DNA from: an uncultured Ruminococcus sp.
GTDB lineage: Bacteria; Bacillota; Clostridia; Oscillospirales; Ruminococcaceae
Assembly: GCA_937901485.1 (NCBI GenBank)
Contig: CALGTT010000252.1
Location: forward strand, 1-8,962
Direction: 5' to 3'
DNA: 8,962 bases
Part shown: positions 1 through 6,168 of the stretch, piece after piece
Numbering within the stretch: position 1 is the stretch's first letter
Layout of the letters: every line of letters starts with the position of its first letter
The notes under the pieces: generated by a model
Told to the model about the DNA's origin: nothing
What the model saw: the letters and a program-made list of their open reading frames with translations, nothing else
Databases searched by the model: none
Translations under genes and position numbers: made by a program

Positions 1-236
1 ACCTGATAGATACTCTTTGCATTGGCAAGGTAGGATTTTACCCGTGAATGGGCGGTATAGCCAAGCATTTCACTGTAAAGCCAGTAACCGGTCACTGCAA
101 GCACGAAGCATACAATCAGCAGGATGATGATCCACCGCTTTGATTTCCGGTGTGGGGGCAGTTTCTCCGATGGCAAGCCATCATCCTCAGGCTGTTCCTC
201 CAGGATGGGTTCATATTCTGCATCCGGATGGGTCAT
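1..236 (-). CDS. Single-pass membrane protein of unknown function, N-terminal part (gene runs off window)
   Basis: I read this frame directly: ATG at 236, open through position 1, giving 78 residues with no stop, so the gene continues beyond the window. The first ~36 residues are hydrophilic and acidic (MTHPDAEYEPILEEQPEDDG), then a basic patch (HRKSKR, residues ~30-35) precedes one hydrophobic segment (IIILLIVCFVLAVTGYWLY, ~37-55). The visible remainder (SEMLGYTAHSRVKSYLANAK...) is polar. By the positive-inside rule this suggests a signal-anchor protein with a cytoplasmic N-terminus and an external C-terminal part; there is no clear signal peptidase site. Its ATG overlaps the hisI stop codon (ATGA at 233-236), so it is probably translated together with hisI, although nothing links it to histidine synthesis. 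Family not recognised. Confident that it is a gene, not about its role. Confidence 0.75.
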   Translation of the reverse strand, partial: MTHPDAEYEPILEEQPEDDGLPSEKLPPHRKSKRWIIILLIVCFVLAVTGYWLYSEMLGYTAHSRVKSYLANAKSIYQ

Positions 237-580
237 TCTGTTTCTTCTCCGTAGATCTGCTTGAAGAAGCAGGAGTAGGAACCTGTATGACATGCAGGAC
301 CGGTCTGGTTCACATACACCAGCAGCGTATCATCATCGCAGTCGCTGAAAATGGATACGACCTTCTGGAGATGTCCGCTGGTCGCGCCCTTGTTCCAAAG
401 CTCCTGACGGGATCTGCTCCAGTACCATGTATAGCCGGTTTCGAGTGTTTTTTGCAGGCTCTCACGGTTCATATAGGCGAGCATGAGAACTGCCTTGGTT
501 TCGGCATCCACGGCAATGGCAGGGATGAGGTCGGCTTTTGCGAAATATTTGTCGAGGTCGTTGAAATTTACTTCAATCAT
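233..580 (-). CDS. hisI: Phosphoribosyl-AMP cyclohydrolase HisI
   Basis: A 115-residue protein that hydrolyses phosphoribosyl-AMP to ProFAR, the third step of histidine synthesis, in the cytoplasm. Visible family signatures: WSRSRQELWNKGATSG (residues 54-69), the metal-binding stretch DCDDDTLL (80-87: C81, D80, D82, D84) and GPACHTGSYSCF (94-105) with C97 and C104, the cysteines expected to bind zinc. The length fits a stand-alone HisI; no HisE (phosphoribosyl-ATP pyrophosphatase) domain is fused at the C-terminus, unlike HisIE proteins of about 200 residues. The ATG at 580 follows an AGAGGAT ribosome binding site (588-594). It lies 48 bp after hisF, and its TGA overlaps the ATG of the next gene. 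Function is very secure. Confidence 0.97.
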   Translation of the reverse strand: MIEVNFNDLDKYFAKADLIPAIAVDAETKAVLMLAYMNRESLQKTLETGYTWYWSRSRQELWNKGATSGHLQKVVSIFSDCDDDTLLVYVNQTGPACHTGSYSCFFKQIYGEETE

Positions 581-628
581 GGTAGAAATCCTCTTTTCTG
601 TAATATGAAACCCGAAAGGGTGTAATGC

Positions 629-1384
629 TTATCTTACAATAATCCCCTTACTCCGGCAGTCCTCCTTGACCTGACCTACCGTCAGTTCCTTGAAGTGGAA
701 CAAAGATGCGGCAAGTGCTGCGGAGCAGTCGGTTTCCTGGAAAGCCTGTGCAAAATCGCCGAGCTTTCCTGCACCACCGCTGGCGATGACGGGGATATTC
801 ACAGCATCCACAACGGCTTTCAGCATGGGCAGGTCAAAGCCGCCTTTCACACCGTCCGTGTCGATGGAGTTCAGGCAGATCTCACCTGCGCCGAGCTGTT
901 CGACTTTCTTCACCCAATCGAGCAGATCCATCTGCATGTCGATTCTGCCGCCGTTGATGTACACCGTCCATCTGCCGTCGGGAGTTTTCTTGGCATCAAT
1001 GCCCACGCAGATGCACTGGCTGCCGAAAATATCCGCGCCCTCCTTGATCAGCTGAGGATTCTTGACTGCCTGTGAATTGACGGAAACCTTGTCCGCACCT
1101 GCACGGAGCGTTTCGCAGATGTCATCGACATTCTTGATGCCGCCGCCGACGGTCAGCGGTACGAATACACGCTTTGCAGTCTCGCGCACCACATCGAGCA
1201 TCACACCTCTCCCCTCGTGGGATGCGGTGATGTCATAGAACACGATCTCGTCCGCGCCCTGATGGTTATATTCAGCGGCGCATTCCACGGGATCGCCGAC
1301 CTCTCGGATGCCCTCAAAATTCACGCCTTTGACCACCTTTCCGTCACGCACGTCAAGGCAGGGAATGATTCGTTTTGCAAGCAT
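629..1384 (-). CDS. hisF: Imidazole glycerol phosphate synthase cyclase subunit HisF
   Basis: A 251-residue (beta/alpha)8-barrel subunit. With HisH it converts PRFAR plus ammonia to imidazole glycerol phosphate and AICAR. The two known catalytic aspartates are in place: D11 (CLDVRDGKVVKG) and D130 (VGIDAKKT). Phosphate-binding loops are visible at LTVGGGI (77-83), NSIDTDG (172-178) and ASGGAGK (201-207). The reading frame stays open upstream to 1549, but that extension lies inside hisA. The start at 1384 gives the canonical MLAKRIIPCLD N-terminus and has an AAGGAGG site about 7 bases upstream, located in the last codons of hisA. The hisA stop and this ATG are separated by a single base, so the two genes are probably translationally coupled. 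Length is normal for the family (about 250). Confidence 0.98.
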   Translation of the reverse strand: MLAKRIIPCLDVRDGKVVKGVNFEGIREVGDPVECAAEYNHQGADEIVFYDITASHEGRGVMLDVVRETAKRVFVPLTVGGGIKNVDDICETLRAGADKVSVNSQAVKNPQLIKEGADIFGSQCICVGIDAKKTPDGRWTVYINGGRIDMQMDLLDWVKKVEQLGAGEICLNSIDTDGVKGGFDLPMLKAVVDAVNIPVIASGGAGKLGDFAQAFQETDCSAALAASLFHFKELTVGQVKEDCRSKGIIVR

Positions 1385-1385
1385 A

Positions 1386-2105
1386 TTAGCCCTCCTTTGT
1401 ATAAGCGACAGCCTCTGCAAGGGACAATGTGCCCTGATAGAGGGACTTGCCGCAGATCGTGCCATAGAGTCCCATTTTCTGACATGCACGGATGTCCTCC
1501 ATCGTATGCACGCCGCCGCTGGCGATGATATTGCAGCTGACCGCTTCATGCAGTGCGGAGAGCTGTTCCTGATTCACGCCGCTGAGCGTGCCGTCCTTGG
1601 AAATATCGGTGAAAATGATGGTTTTCACGCCCATTTTTTCCATTTCCTTTGCAAGGGAAATATAGTCCACGGTGGAAGAATCCAGCCAGCCTTCGACAGC
1701 AACAAAGCCGTTCATGGCGTCGATCCCAACGGCAACACGTTCACCGTAAGCCTTGACCGCTTCCTCTACAAGTGCGGGATTTTTGAGAGCTACAGAACCG
1801 AGGATGACTCTGGAAACGCCGTTTGTCAGATAGTATTCCATCGTTTCCATGGTACGGATGCCGCCGCCGACCTCTACTTTGAGGGAAGTATTCTTAGCAA
1901 CATCGAGAAAAATATCGGTATTGACGGGCTTTGCGTCCTTTGCACCGTCAAGGTCTACCATATGGATCCATTCTGCACCGGCTTCGATGAAGCTTTTTGC
2001 AGTCTGCATATAATCCTCAGCGACCTTGTGGGCTGTGCCATAGTCGCCGCGGACAAGACGGACACAGTTGCCGTCCTTGATGTCAATTGCGGGTAAAATA
2101 ATCAT
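1386..2105 (-). CDS. hisA: ProFAR isomerase HisA
   Basis: A 239-residue (beta/alpha)8-barrel enzyme, phosphoribosylformimino-5-aminoimidazole carboxamide ribotide isomerase, which makes PRFAR, the substrate of HisF-HisH. Catalytic D8 (MIILPAIDIKDG) and D129 (AVGIDAM) are present. Phosphate-binding motifs are seen at VEVGGGIR (77-84), FTDISKDGT (165-173) and ASGGVHT (195-201). The ATG at 2105 has an AAAGGA site (2112-2117) six bases upstream. The gene is complete and looks functional. It is separated from hisH, its expected operon neighbour, by about 4.7 kb of unrelated genes. A decayed copy of its first ~18 codons, with ribosome binding site, lies at 6169-6243. It may therefore have been regained or displaced when the block was inserted. 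Confidence 0.98.
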   Translation of the reverse strand: MIILPAIDIKDGNCVRLVRGDYGTAHKVAEDYMQTAKSFIEAGAEWIHMVDLDGAKDAKPVNTDIFLDVAKNTSLKVEVGGGIRTMETMEYYLTNGVSRVILGSVALKNPALVEEAVKAYGERVAVGIDAMNGFVAVEGWLDSSTVDYISLAKEMEKMGVKTIIFTDISKDGTLSGVNQEQLSALHEAVSCNIIASGGVHTMEDIRACQKMGLYGTICGKSLYQGTLSLAEAVAYTKEG

Positions 2106-2120
2106 AGTTTTTCCTTTCCA

Positions 2121-2164
2121 ATTATATGGGATAAATTATATTGTTGAAACCAGATTGGACTCAA
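2121..2164 (-). promoter_or_regulatory. Candidate promoter in front of hisA
   Basis: Read on the minus strand, TTGAGT (2159-2164) is followed after 18 bases by a perfect TATAAT (2135-2140), and a second TATAAT lies at 2121-2126, in the AT-rich junction between the epimerase gene and hisA. The -35 box matches TTGACA in four of six positions. The site would start transcription about 10-25 bases before the hisA ATG and would let hisA-hisF-hisI be expressed independently of the inserted block. AT-rich sequence yields such matches by chance, so this is a suggestion only. Confidence 0.3.
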
Positions 2165-3044
2165 TATAATCTATAAGCGGTTTTTTAATAACTTGATCCT
2201 GATGATTCCTATACCAATCGAATGCGTCTTTCAGTCCCTCGTCCAATGGTGTTACATCCTGCATCAGTTCATACTGTTTTGAGACATCAAGCGCATACGC
2301 ATAATTGTAAAAACTGAAATAGTTTCTTTGTTCGATGTCATCATACACATTAACGAACTCTGCCTTCTTTCCGACAGTGCGATAACAAAGCTCAACCCAT
2401 TCACGGATAGAAACAGTGTTCTGATTTCCAACATTAAAAATATGCTGTTCGGGCTTGTTCTGCAAAAGAACGTCTAAAAATCTGCATATATCGTGAATGT
2501 GGAAGAATTGGAGCTGCATTTCGCCGTCTTTGGGCAAATAGAACTTCCGGTCAGCCAGAGCACACTCAAAAACAAAAGCCTCACGATACAGATTGTTCAT
2601 TGCGCCATACAAATACGGCGGTCTTACGATATACGCATCCGGATTTCTGCCCAGTAAGGTATGTTCCGCTTCGATTTTATCAGTTCCATACTTTCCCCAG
2701 ATCTTGTTTTCTGCCAATGGTGCGTCCTCTTTGAACGGCTGAACGGTATCTTCAGGGTATACTGCGCTTGAGCTGATGAGGATATAGTTCCGATATTCTC
2801 CCAGAGCATCCAGCATTGTTTCCACATCATGGGAATTGTATGCTGTATCTACGACAACATCAAAGCAATAATCACGAAGTACTGTTCCAAGATGGTGACG
2901 GTCTGCTTCAATCAGTGTGACACCGGCAGATTGTTCCCTGCTGTTTCTGTTGAGCACATAAACATCATAGCCTTTTGCAGCATAATACTCTGCAATATAT
3001 CGGCTTACAAAAACAGTTCCGCCAGTGACAAGTACTTTTTTCAT
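2136..3044 (-). CDS. NAD(P)-dependent epimerase/dehydratase family protein (extended or atypical SDR)
   Basis: A 302-residue Rossmann-fold protein. The N-terminus MKKVLVTGGTVFVSRYIAEY carries the nucleotide-binding glycine motif in the TGGTxFxxR form seen in atypical SDRs, but the last glycine (usual TGGTxFIGR) is a serine, S14. An acidic or polar stop after strand 2 (YVLNRNS, 29-35) suggests NAD(P). The active-site serine cluster (ILISSSAVYPED, 88-99) and the YxxxK pair (Y119, K123 in KYGTDKIEAE) are present, followed by RPPYLYG (141-147) and a C-terminal part with FHIHD and FNVGN typical of sugar-nucleotide epimerases. I chose the start at 3044 because GGGAGG (3052-3057) sits just upstream; an in-frame ATG at 3095 would overlap the preceding gene. 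Substrate unknown. Parts are AT-rich (30% GC in 2161-2220). Catalytic competence is likely but the real reaction is not deducible. Confidence 0.88.
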   Translation of the reverse strand: MKKVLVTGGTVFVSRYIAEYYAAKGYDVYVLNRNSREQSAGVTLIEADRHHLGTVLRDYCFDVVVDTAYNSHDVETMLDALGEYRNYILISSSAVYPEDTVQPFKEDAPLAENKIWGKYGTDKIEAEHTLLGRNPDAYIVRPPYLYGAMNNLYREAFVFECALADRKFYLPKDGEMQLQFFHIHDICRFLDVLLQNKPEQHIFNVGNQNTVSIREWVELCYRTVGKKAEFVNVYDDIEQRNYFSFYNYAYALDVSKQYELMQDVTPLDEGLKDAFDWYRNHQDQVIKKPLIDYIESNLVSTI

Positions 3045-3078
3045 ACGGCATCCTCCCTGTGAATCATTCTGTGCAGTT

Positions 3079-3309
3079 TTATCGTTCTCTTGCAAAGGTG
3101 ATTAGCACCATCTCATGATGGGGCTGGGGCATGGGGGCAACATTGATAACTTCCCATCCCTCTTCGCTCATCTGATTCATGATTTTCTCAATTTGATCAG
3201 TCTTTGCCTGCTCATCATCCGGAAAGAAAAAAGATTTGACACTGCCTTTCACAGTATTCGGCTGTTCCGCAAATTCGAGCTTTGCTGTAATCATTTTGTA
3301 TTCTTTCAT
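3079..3309 (-). CDS. Small DUF4177-like protein
   Basis: A 76-residue protein. It starts with EYKMITAKLEF, has a charged helical middle (DDEQAKTDQIEKIMNQMSEE) and then the signature-like EEGWEVINVAPMPQP (49-63), ending with a beta-strand-like MVLITFAR. This layout, a YK-start strand, a helix and a GWE(V/L)(I/V) strand, resembles DUF4177-type proteins, small two-layer proteins of unknown function; that assignment is from pattern memory. The ATG at 3309 has an AAGGAG site six bases upstream. It lies between the cysteine-rich small protein and the epimerase, with gaps of 30 and 34 bp, and shares their direction. No signal peptide or membrane segment. A real gene with good confidence; function unknown. 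Confidence 0.78.
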   Translation of the reverse strand: MKEYKMITAKLEFAEQPNTVKGSVKSFFFPDDEQAKTDQIEKIMNQMSEEGWEVINVAPMPQPHHEMVLITFARER

Positions 3310-3339
3310 GGTGTGCTCCTTTTTATCAGATGTCCAAAA

Positions 3340-3558
3340 TTATGATTTCTTCTCTCCCCCGACACCATCCGCAAAAAACGTCACTTTTCCGCAGTTTTCA
3401 CAGAAATGGGCGTTGGCGTTATAGCACTTCGGGAAATTATAACCATTCGGGACACGAATTTGTGCAACACATGCCATACCCATGAAAAACTCACATTTCT
3501 GCATGAGCGTACCGCATTCACAGGTACGGGGAATGGGGGCAGGTTTTTCTTTTTTCAT
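3340..3558 (-). CDS. Small cysteine-rich (zinc-ribbon-like) protein
   Basis: A 72-residue protein with seven cysteines: C13 and C15 (CEC), C22, C30, C45, and C53/C56 (HFCENCGKV). The CENCGK motif looks like one half of a zinc ribbon, and RTCECGTL could be the other half, with C22, C30 or H51 as further possible ligands. The middle (NGYNFPKCYNANAHF) is polar and aromatic. There is no membrane segment. Two in-frame ATGs exist, at 3564 and 3558. The AAGGAG site is only one base from the first but seven bases from the second, so I prefer 3558. It lies in the accessory block 18 bp after the acidic 142-residue protein gene. Family not recognised. Metal binding is inferred from the cysteine pattern. 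Confidence 0.72.
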   Translation of the reverse strand: MKKEKPAPIPRTCECGTLMQKCEFFMGMACVAQIRVPNGYNFPKCYNANAHFCENCGKVTFFADGVGGEKKS

Positions 3559-3576
3559 GTTCATGCTCCTTTTCTG

Positions 3577-4005
3577 TCACGCTTCAAAATACTCCGTGCC
3601 GACATACACAAGATCGCCATTCCGGATCACAAAGCCGATGACCTCGCCCCATTCGCCCTCGCCTTCGGCGATGTAGGAAATGCCGTTTCCGGAATTGTCA
3701 GCATAGAGCGTTGTGAACCAACAGTATTGCAGGATGTCACGCACATTGTCAAGCTCCGGCAGTTCAAAATCCTCCTCCATGCCGCCCTTTGCTGCACATT
3801 TCATCAGTCCCATGCAGATTGCGTCCAGCACGGAGTCGGTCAGTGTATTGCAGTGCTCGACGCACTGCTGTGCGTAGTCGGCATCGTCGGGATTCTGAAT
3901 GGAGATGAATAGTTCGGGCTGATTGGCTTCGTTGCGCAGGATGCGGCTCTGAAAGCTGCCCTCCCACATGTCATCTTCCTTGTTGTGCCAGCGGATCATG
4001 GTCAT
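3577..4005 (-). CDS. Acidic hypothetical protein, possible immunity protein
   Basis: A 142-residue soluble protein with many D/E residues and no signal peptide or membrane segment. Its N-terminus (WHNKEDDMWEGSF) reads like a beta strand. A helical centre follows (DADYAQQCVEHCNTLTDSVL, about 41-60), and the C-terminus has EGEGEWGEVIGFVIRNG (114-130) then DLVYVGTEYFEA, a glycine-rich beta hairpin. The general look, a small acidic one-domain protein beside SUKH genes, resembles immunity proteins, and some DUF6985/DUF2004-type proteins have a similar WGE...GFVI end, but I cannot confirm a family. The start at 4005 overlaps the TGA of the upstream SUKH gene (ATGA, 4002-4005) and has GGAGGAGGA directly before it. 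An ATG two codons later (3999) is equally possible. A frame open to 4044 is rejected because it runs inside the upstream gene. Confidence 0.75.
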   Translation of the reverse strand: MTMIRWHNKEDDMWEGSFQSRILRNEANQPELFISIQNPDDADYAQQCVEHCNTLTDSVLDAICMGLMKCAAKGGMEEDFELPELDNVRDILQYCWFTTLYADNSGNGISYIAEGEGEWGEVIGFVIRNGDLVYVGTEYFEA

Positions 4006-4838
4006 TCCTCCTCCGGAAACATTTCGTCGTAGACTTCTCCCCATTCATCGCCGTATTCACCATCGGCGCACTGTTCGATCCAGCCGTAGAGATCCAAGAG
4101 CAGATCGGTAAAGCTGTCAAACAGCGTGATCTCACGGCCCTCGAATTCACGGAAAAAGCGTCCGGTTTTCTTGTTGAAATAATAGTCATCGCCGTCACCG
4201 ATCACCGTGCCGATGCACACATAATCCGTTCCCTCGCAAGCATACGGCAGGAACAGATCTGAGCCGCCATCGGTCATATTGGCGTACTTGGTCAGCATGA
4301 GCCACTGTTTGTACTGCTCCGGAATCGGACAGCCGATCTTCTGCTCTGCTTCCTGCAATTCCTGCTCGGTGGCTGGGGGATCAAATGTGCAGCTTCCGCC
4401 CAGCTCATCCGTTACGGCGCAGAGCTTGCGGATGTCCTCGTAATAGTCCTGCACAGTGCCGGGGGCATCCTCCTCGTAAAAGTCAGAGTAGCCGAGTTCT
4501 TTGAGGATGCATTCACAGCCGTGAATGTCAAATCTGCCCGTGTCCGTTTCATCGCACCAGTTTTGCAGGGCGTAGCCAAGAAGCTGCTTTGCGGTGTCCG
4601 GATCGCAGAGGTTCAGCGTTGCCGGCTGACCGTGCAGCAGGCAGGAAATGCCGCCCTGCGGATCGCCGAACGACTCATTTGCTGAAAACTGGAGATAGAT
4701 CTCCAGCTCCGGATTCTGCACGGAGCTGAAAAACAGGTAGTGGGAAAAGGCGTATTCTGAGAGCTTTTTGTAGGTATATACCCAGTGAAACTCTGTGTCA
4801 TTACATGATAATGTTGAAAAATTGGTTTTGTCCTGCAT
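4002..4838 (-). CDS. SMI1/KNR4 (SUKH) family protein with extra N-terminal domain
   Basis: A 278-residue protein. The C-terminal half (about 153-256) carries the SMI1/KNR4 signature: FDPPATEQELQEAEQKIGC, then PIPEQYKQWLMLT (171-183), IGTVIGDGDDYYFNKKTGRF (209-228) and a closing helix SFTDLLLDLYGWIEQ. SUKH-superfamily proteins are the commonest immunity proteins of bacterial polymorphic toxin systems and act in the cytoplasm by binding the toxin domain. The first ~145 residues (aromatic, with C-rich FDIHGCECILKELGY at 103-117) form a separate region I do not recognise. The tail is strongly acidic (EYGDEWGEVYDEMFPEEE). The ATG at 4838 has AAGGAGG seven bases upstream. The gene begins 11 bp after the two-helix membrane protein gene and overlaps the next gene by ATGA. 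Twice the length of a single SUKH protein, so a two-domain fusion is likely. Confidence 0.87.
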   Translation of the reverse strand: MQDKTNFSTLSCNDTEFHWVYTYKKLSEYAFSHYLFFSSVQNPELEIYLQFSANESFGDPQGGISCLLHGQPATLNLCDPDTAKQLLGYALQNWCDETDTGRFDIHGCECILKELGYSDFYEEDAPGTVQDYYEDIRKLCAVTDELGGSCTFDPPATEQELQEAEQKIGCPIPEQYKQWLMLTKYANMTDGGSDLFLPYACEGTDYVCIGTVIGDGDDYYFNKKTGRFFREFEGREITLFDSFTDLLLDLYGWIEQCADGEYGDEWGEVYDEMFPEEE

Positions 4839-4849
4839 GATATGCCTCC

Positions 4850-5704
4850 TTATTGGTTTTCTTCCGGTCGGATATGCGTCAGCTCCGTGAACACTTCGCC
4901 GTCAAAATGCGGCACGAGCAGGAAAAAGTCCCCTCGGATATCACGGATCTCGATGCGGTAATAGTACGAAAAGAAGTGTCCGTAGCTGTTGCTTGTGATC
5001 TTGTAGGGCTTGTATTTTTTGGAATTGCAGGGTTCGTCCTTGTGCCATTCCGGAAAGCTGACGCGCTTTTTGACAAGCGTCATACTGCGGATGGAGGACA
5101 GGGGGATCTCCCAACGCTGTACGGTATCTGCAAGGCAGAAATTGCCGTCACGAACAAACGCCGCCATGTTGAAATTAAGGTATTGCGTCAGACCTGCGTC
5201 CTTGTGGCGGGGCTTACCGTTTTTCATGACATAGCGTTCGCCGAGCACATCCATTTCCCGTGCATCCTCCGGAACGCCGAGTGCCTGCCGAAGATCGGAA
5301 TACAGTTTCTCCGAATCCTGTATATGTTCCGCAAGATCGGTGCTTTTGTCAATTTGCTTCATACGCTTTCTGCCATAGAGGAAGAGTCCCAGCCAGAGGA
5401 AAAAGCAGATGACACCGCCCCAGTGCAGAGCAGGGGCATTGCGGTAGCCCTCCATGAAGCTGACATCGGATTTGAGAGTGCCCAGAAGCACGACGAGCCA
5501 ACCGAACCAACAGATAAATTTTATGATCGTCAGCGGCAGCGGAAGCTCTGCTTTTTTCATAAGGCTTTCGTTTTCCGTCTGCATACGCATCATCTCCGAT
5601 TCCAGCTCCGGGGGAATCTCGGCGGTCAGAAATGCAGCACAGTCCTGCGTGTCGCCTTCCTGTTCGATGTTTATGCCAAAAAAATTGAGTGATGTAGATT
5701 CCAT
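4850..5704 (-). CDS. Membrane protein with two transmembrane segments and a soluble C-terminal domain
   Basis: A 284-residue protein. The N-terminal ~55 residues are acidic and partly helical (PPELESEMMRMQTENESLMK). Two hydrophobic segments follow at about 58-78 (LTIIKFICWFGWLVVLLGTL) and 93-111 (LHWGGVICFFLWLGLFLYG), with GRKRMKQ after the second, so both termini are probably cytoplasmic. The C-terminal ~165 residues contain a beta-rich stretch (FVRDGNFCLADTVQRWEIPL, then SSIRSMTLVKKRVSFPEW and YYYRIEIRDIRGDFFLLVPH) that reads like a PH-like fold reporting to the membrane; this is inference. No family recognised. The ATG at 5704 has a GGAG site nine bases upstream within the end of the previous gene, five bases away. 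It sits in the middle of the accessory block directly before the two-domain SUKH gene. Confidence 0.8.
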   Translation of the reverse strand: MESTSLNFFGINIEQEGDTQDCAAFLTAEIPPELESEMMRMQTENESLMKKAELPLPLTIIKFICWFGWLVVLLGTLKSDVSFMEGYRNAPALHWGGVICFFLWLGLFLYGRKRMKQIDKSTDLAEHIQDSEKLYSDLRQALGVPEDAREMDVLGERYVMKNGKPRHKDAGLTQYLNFNMAAFVRDGNFCLADTVQRWEIPLSSIRSMTLVKKRVSFPEWHKDEPCNSKKYKPYKITSNSYGHFFSYYYRIEIRDIRGDFFLLVPHFDGEVFTELTHIRPEENQ

Positions 5705-5709
5705 TGTGG

Positions 5710-6156
5710 TTATCTCCAGATGCTTTCTTCGAAAACCTCACCGGTCAGGCGGAAATCTCTGTCAAAGCCGATGGATACCATCCATTCGGACTGGAACTCA
5801 TCGGGGTTATCTCCGGCATCGAATTCCAGTGTGAACAGGGATTTTTCGTAATTCTTTTTGAAATTTACGCCGCAAAAATCAAACGCAAGTCCGGTATCGG
5901 AATACCATGTTTTGTACAAGTCGTTTTCCTCTGCATATTCAAGGCACTTTTCTACCAGCTCCGGCAGCCTATCACGGAGCTGAATGAGGAATTCCCTGTC
6001 GAGCAGATCGCATACTTCCTGTTCGGTGAAGTTATGAAAGTCAAGTGAGATCCACTCGCCGTCGGAAAAAGGGATGGTGGTGGAGACATTTCCTCTGCGA
6101 ACGCCCCACTCTTTGCCTTCGTGTCCTAAGAGGGACATGATTTCTGATTTGTTCAT
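5710..6156 (-). CDS. Acidic hypothetical protein, possible immunity protein
   Basis: A 148-residue soluble protein with no signal peptide or membrane segment. It begins MNKSEIMSLLGHEGKEWGVR, has a helical middle (TEQEVCDLLDREFLIQLRDR, about 44-63; LPELVEKCLEYAEEN) and ends in a beta-rich acidic region (LFTLEFDAGDNPDEFQSEW, about 107-125; MVSIGFDRDFRLTGEVFE). The family is not recognised. Small acidic proteins of this look are common among immunity proteins, and its neighbours include two SUKH genes. The ATG at 6156 has AAAGGAG (6164-6170) seven bases upstream; an internal ATG at codon 7 is weaker. The ribosome binding site lies in the last codons of the decayed hisA fragment, whose stop codon (6169-6171) overlaps it, so translation of the remnant could influence this gene. 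Confidence 0.78.
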   Translation of the reverse strand: MNKSEIMSLLGHEGKEWGVRRGNVSTTIPFSDGEWISLDFHNFTEQEVCDLLDREFLIQLRDRLPELVEKCLEYAEENDLYKTWYSDTGLAFDFCGVNFKKNYEKSLFTLEFDAGDNPDEFQSEWMVSIGFDRDFRLTGEVFEESIWR

Positions 6157-6168
6157 ATAATCACTCCT

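Noticed and set aside
607..622. Small hairpin ACCC-GAAA-GGGT between hisF and hisI as a terminator
   Set aside because: The stem is only four pairs and no U-run follows on the minus strand, so it is unlikely to end transcription before hisI.
1385..1549. N-terminal extension of hisF
   Set aside because: It lies wholly within hisA, and the canonical HisF start with a strong ribosome binding site is at 1384.
1308..2096. Plus-strand open frame of 262 codons
   Set aside because: It lies opposite the clearly functional hisA and the start of hisF; no recognisable domain.
4853..5692. Long plus-strand open frame of 279 codons
   Set aside because: It is the antisense shadow of the two-helix membrane protein gene. 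It has no convincing ribosome binding site, its composition is not protein-like, and every supported gene here is on the minus strand.
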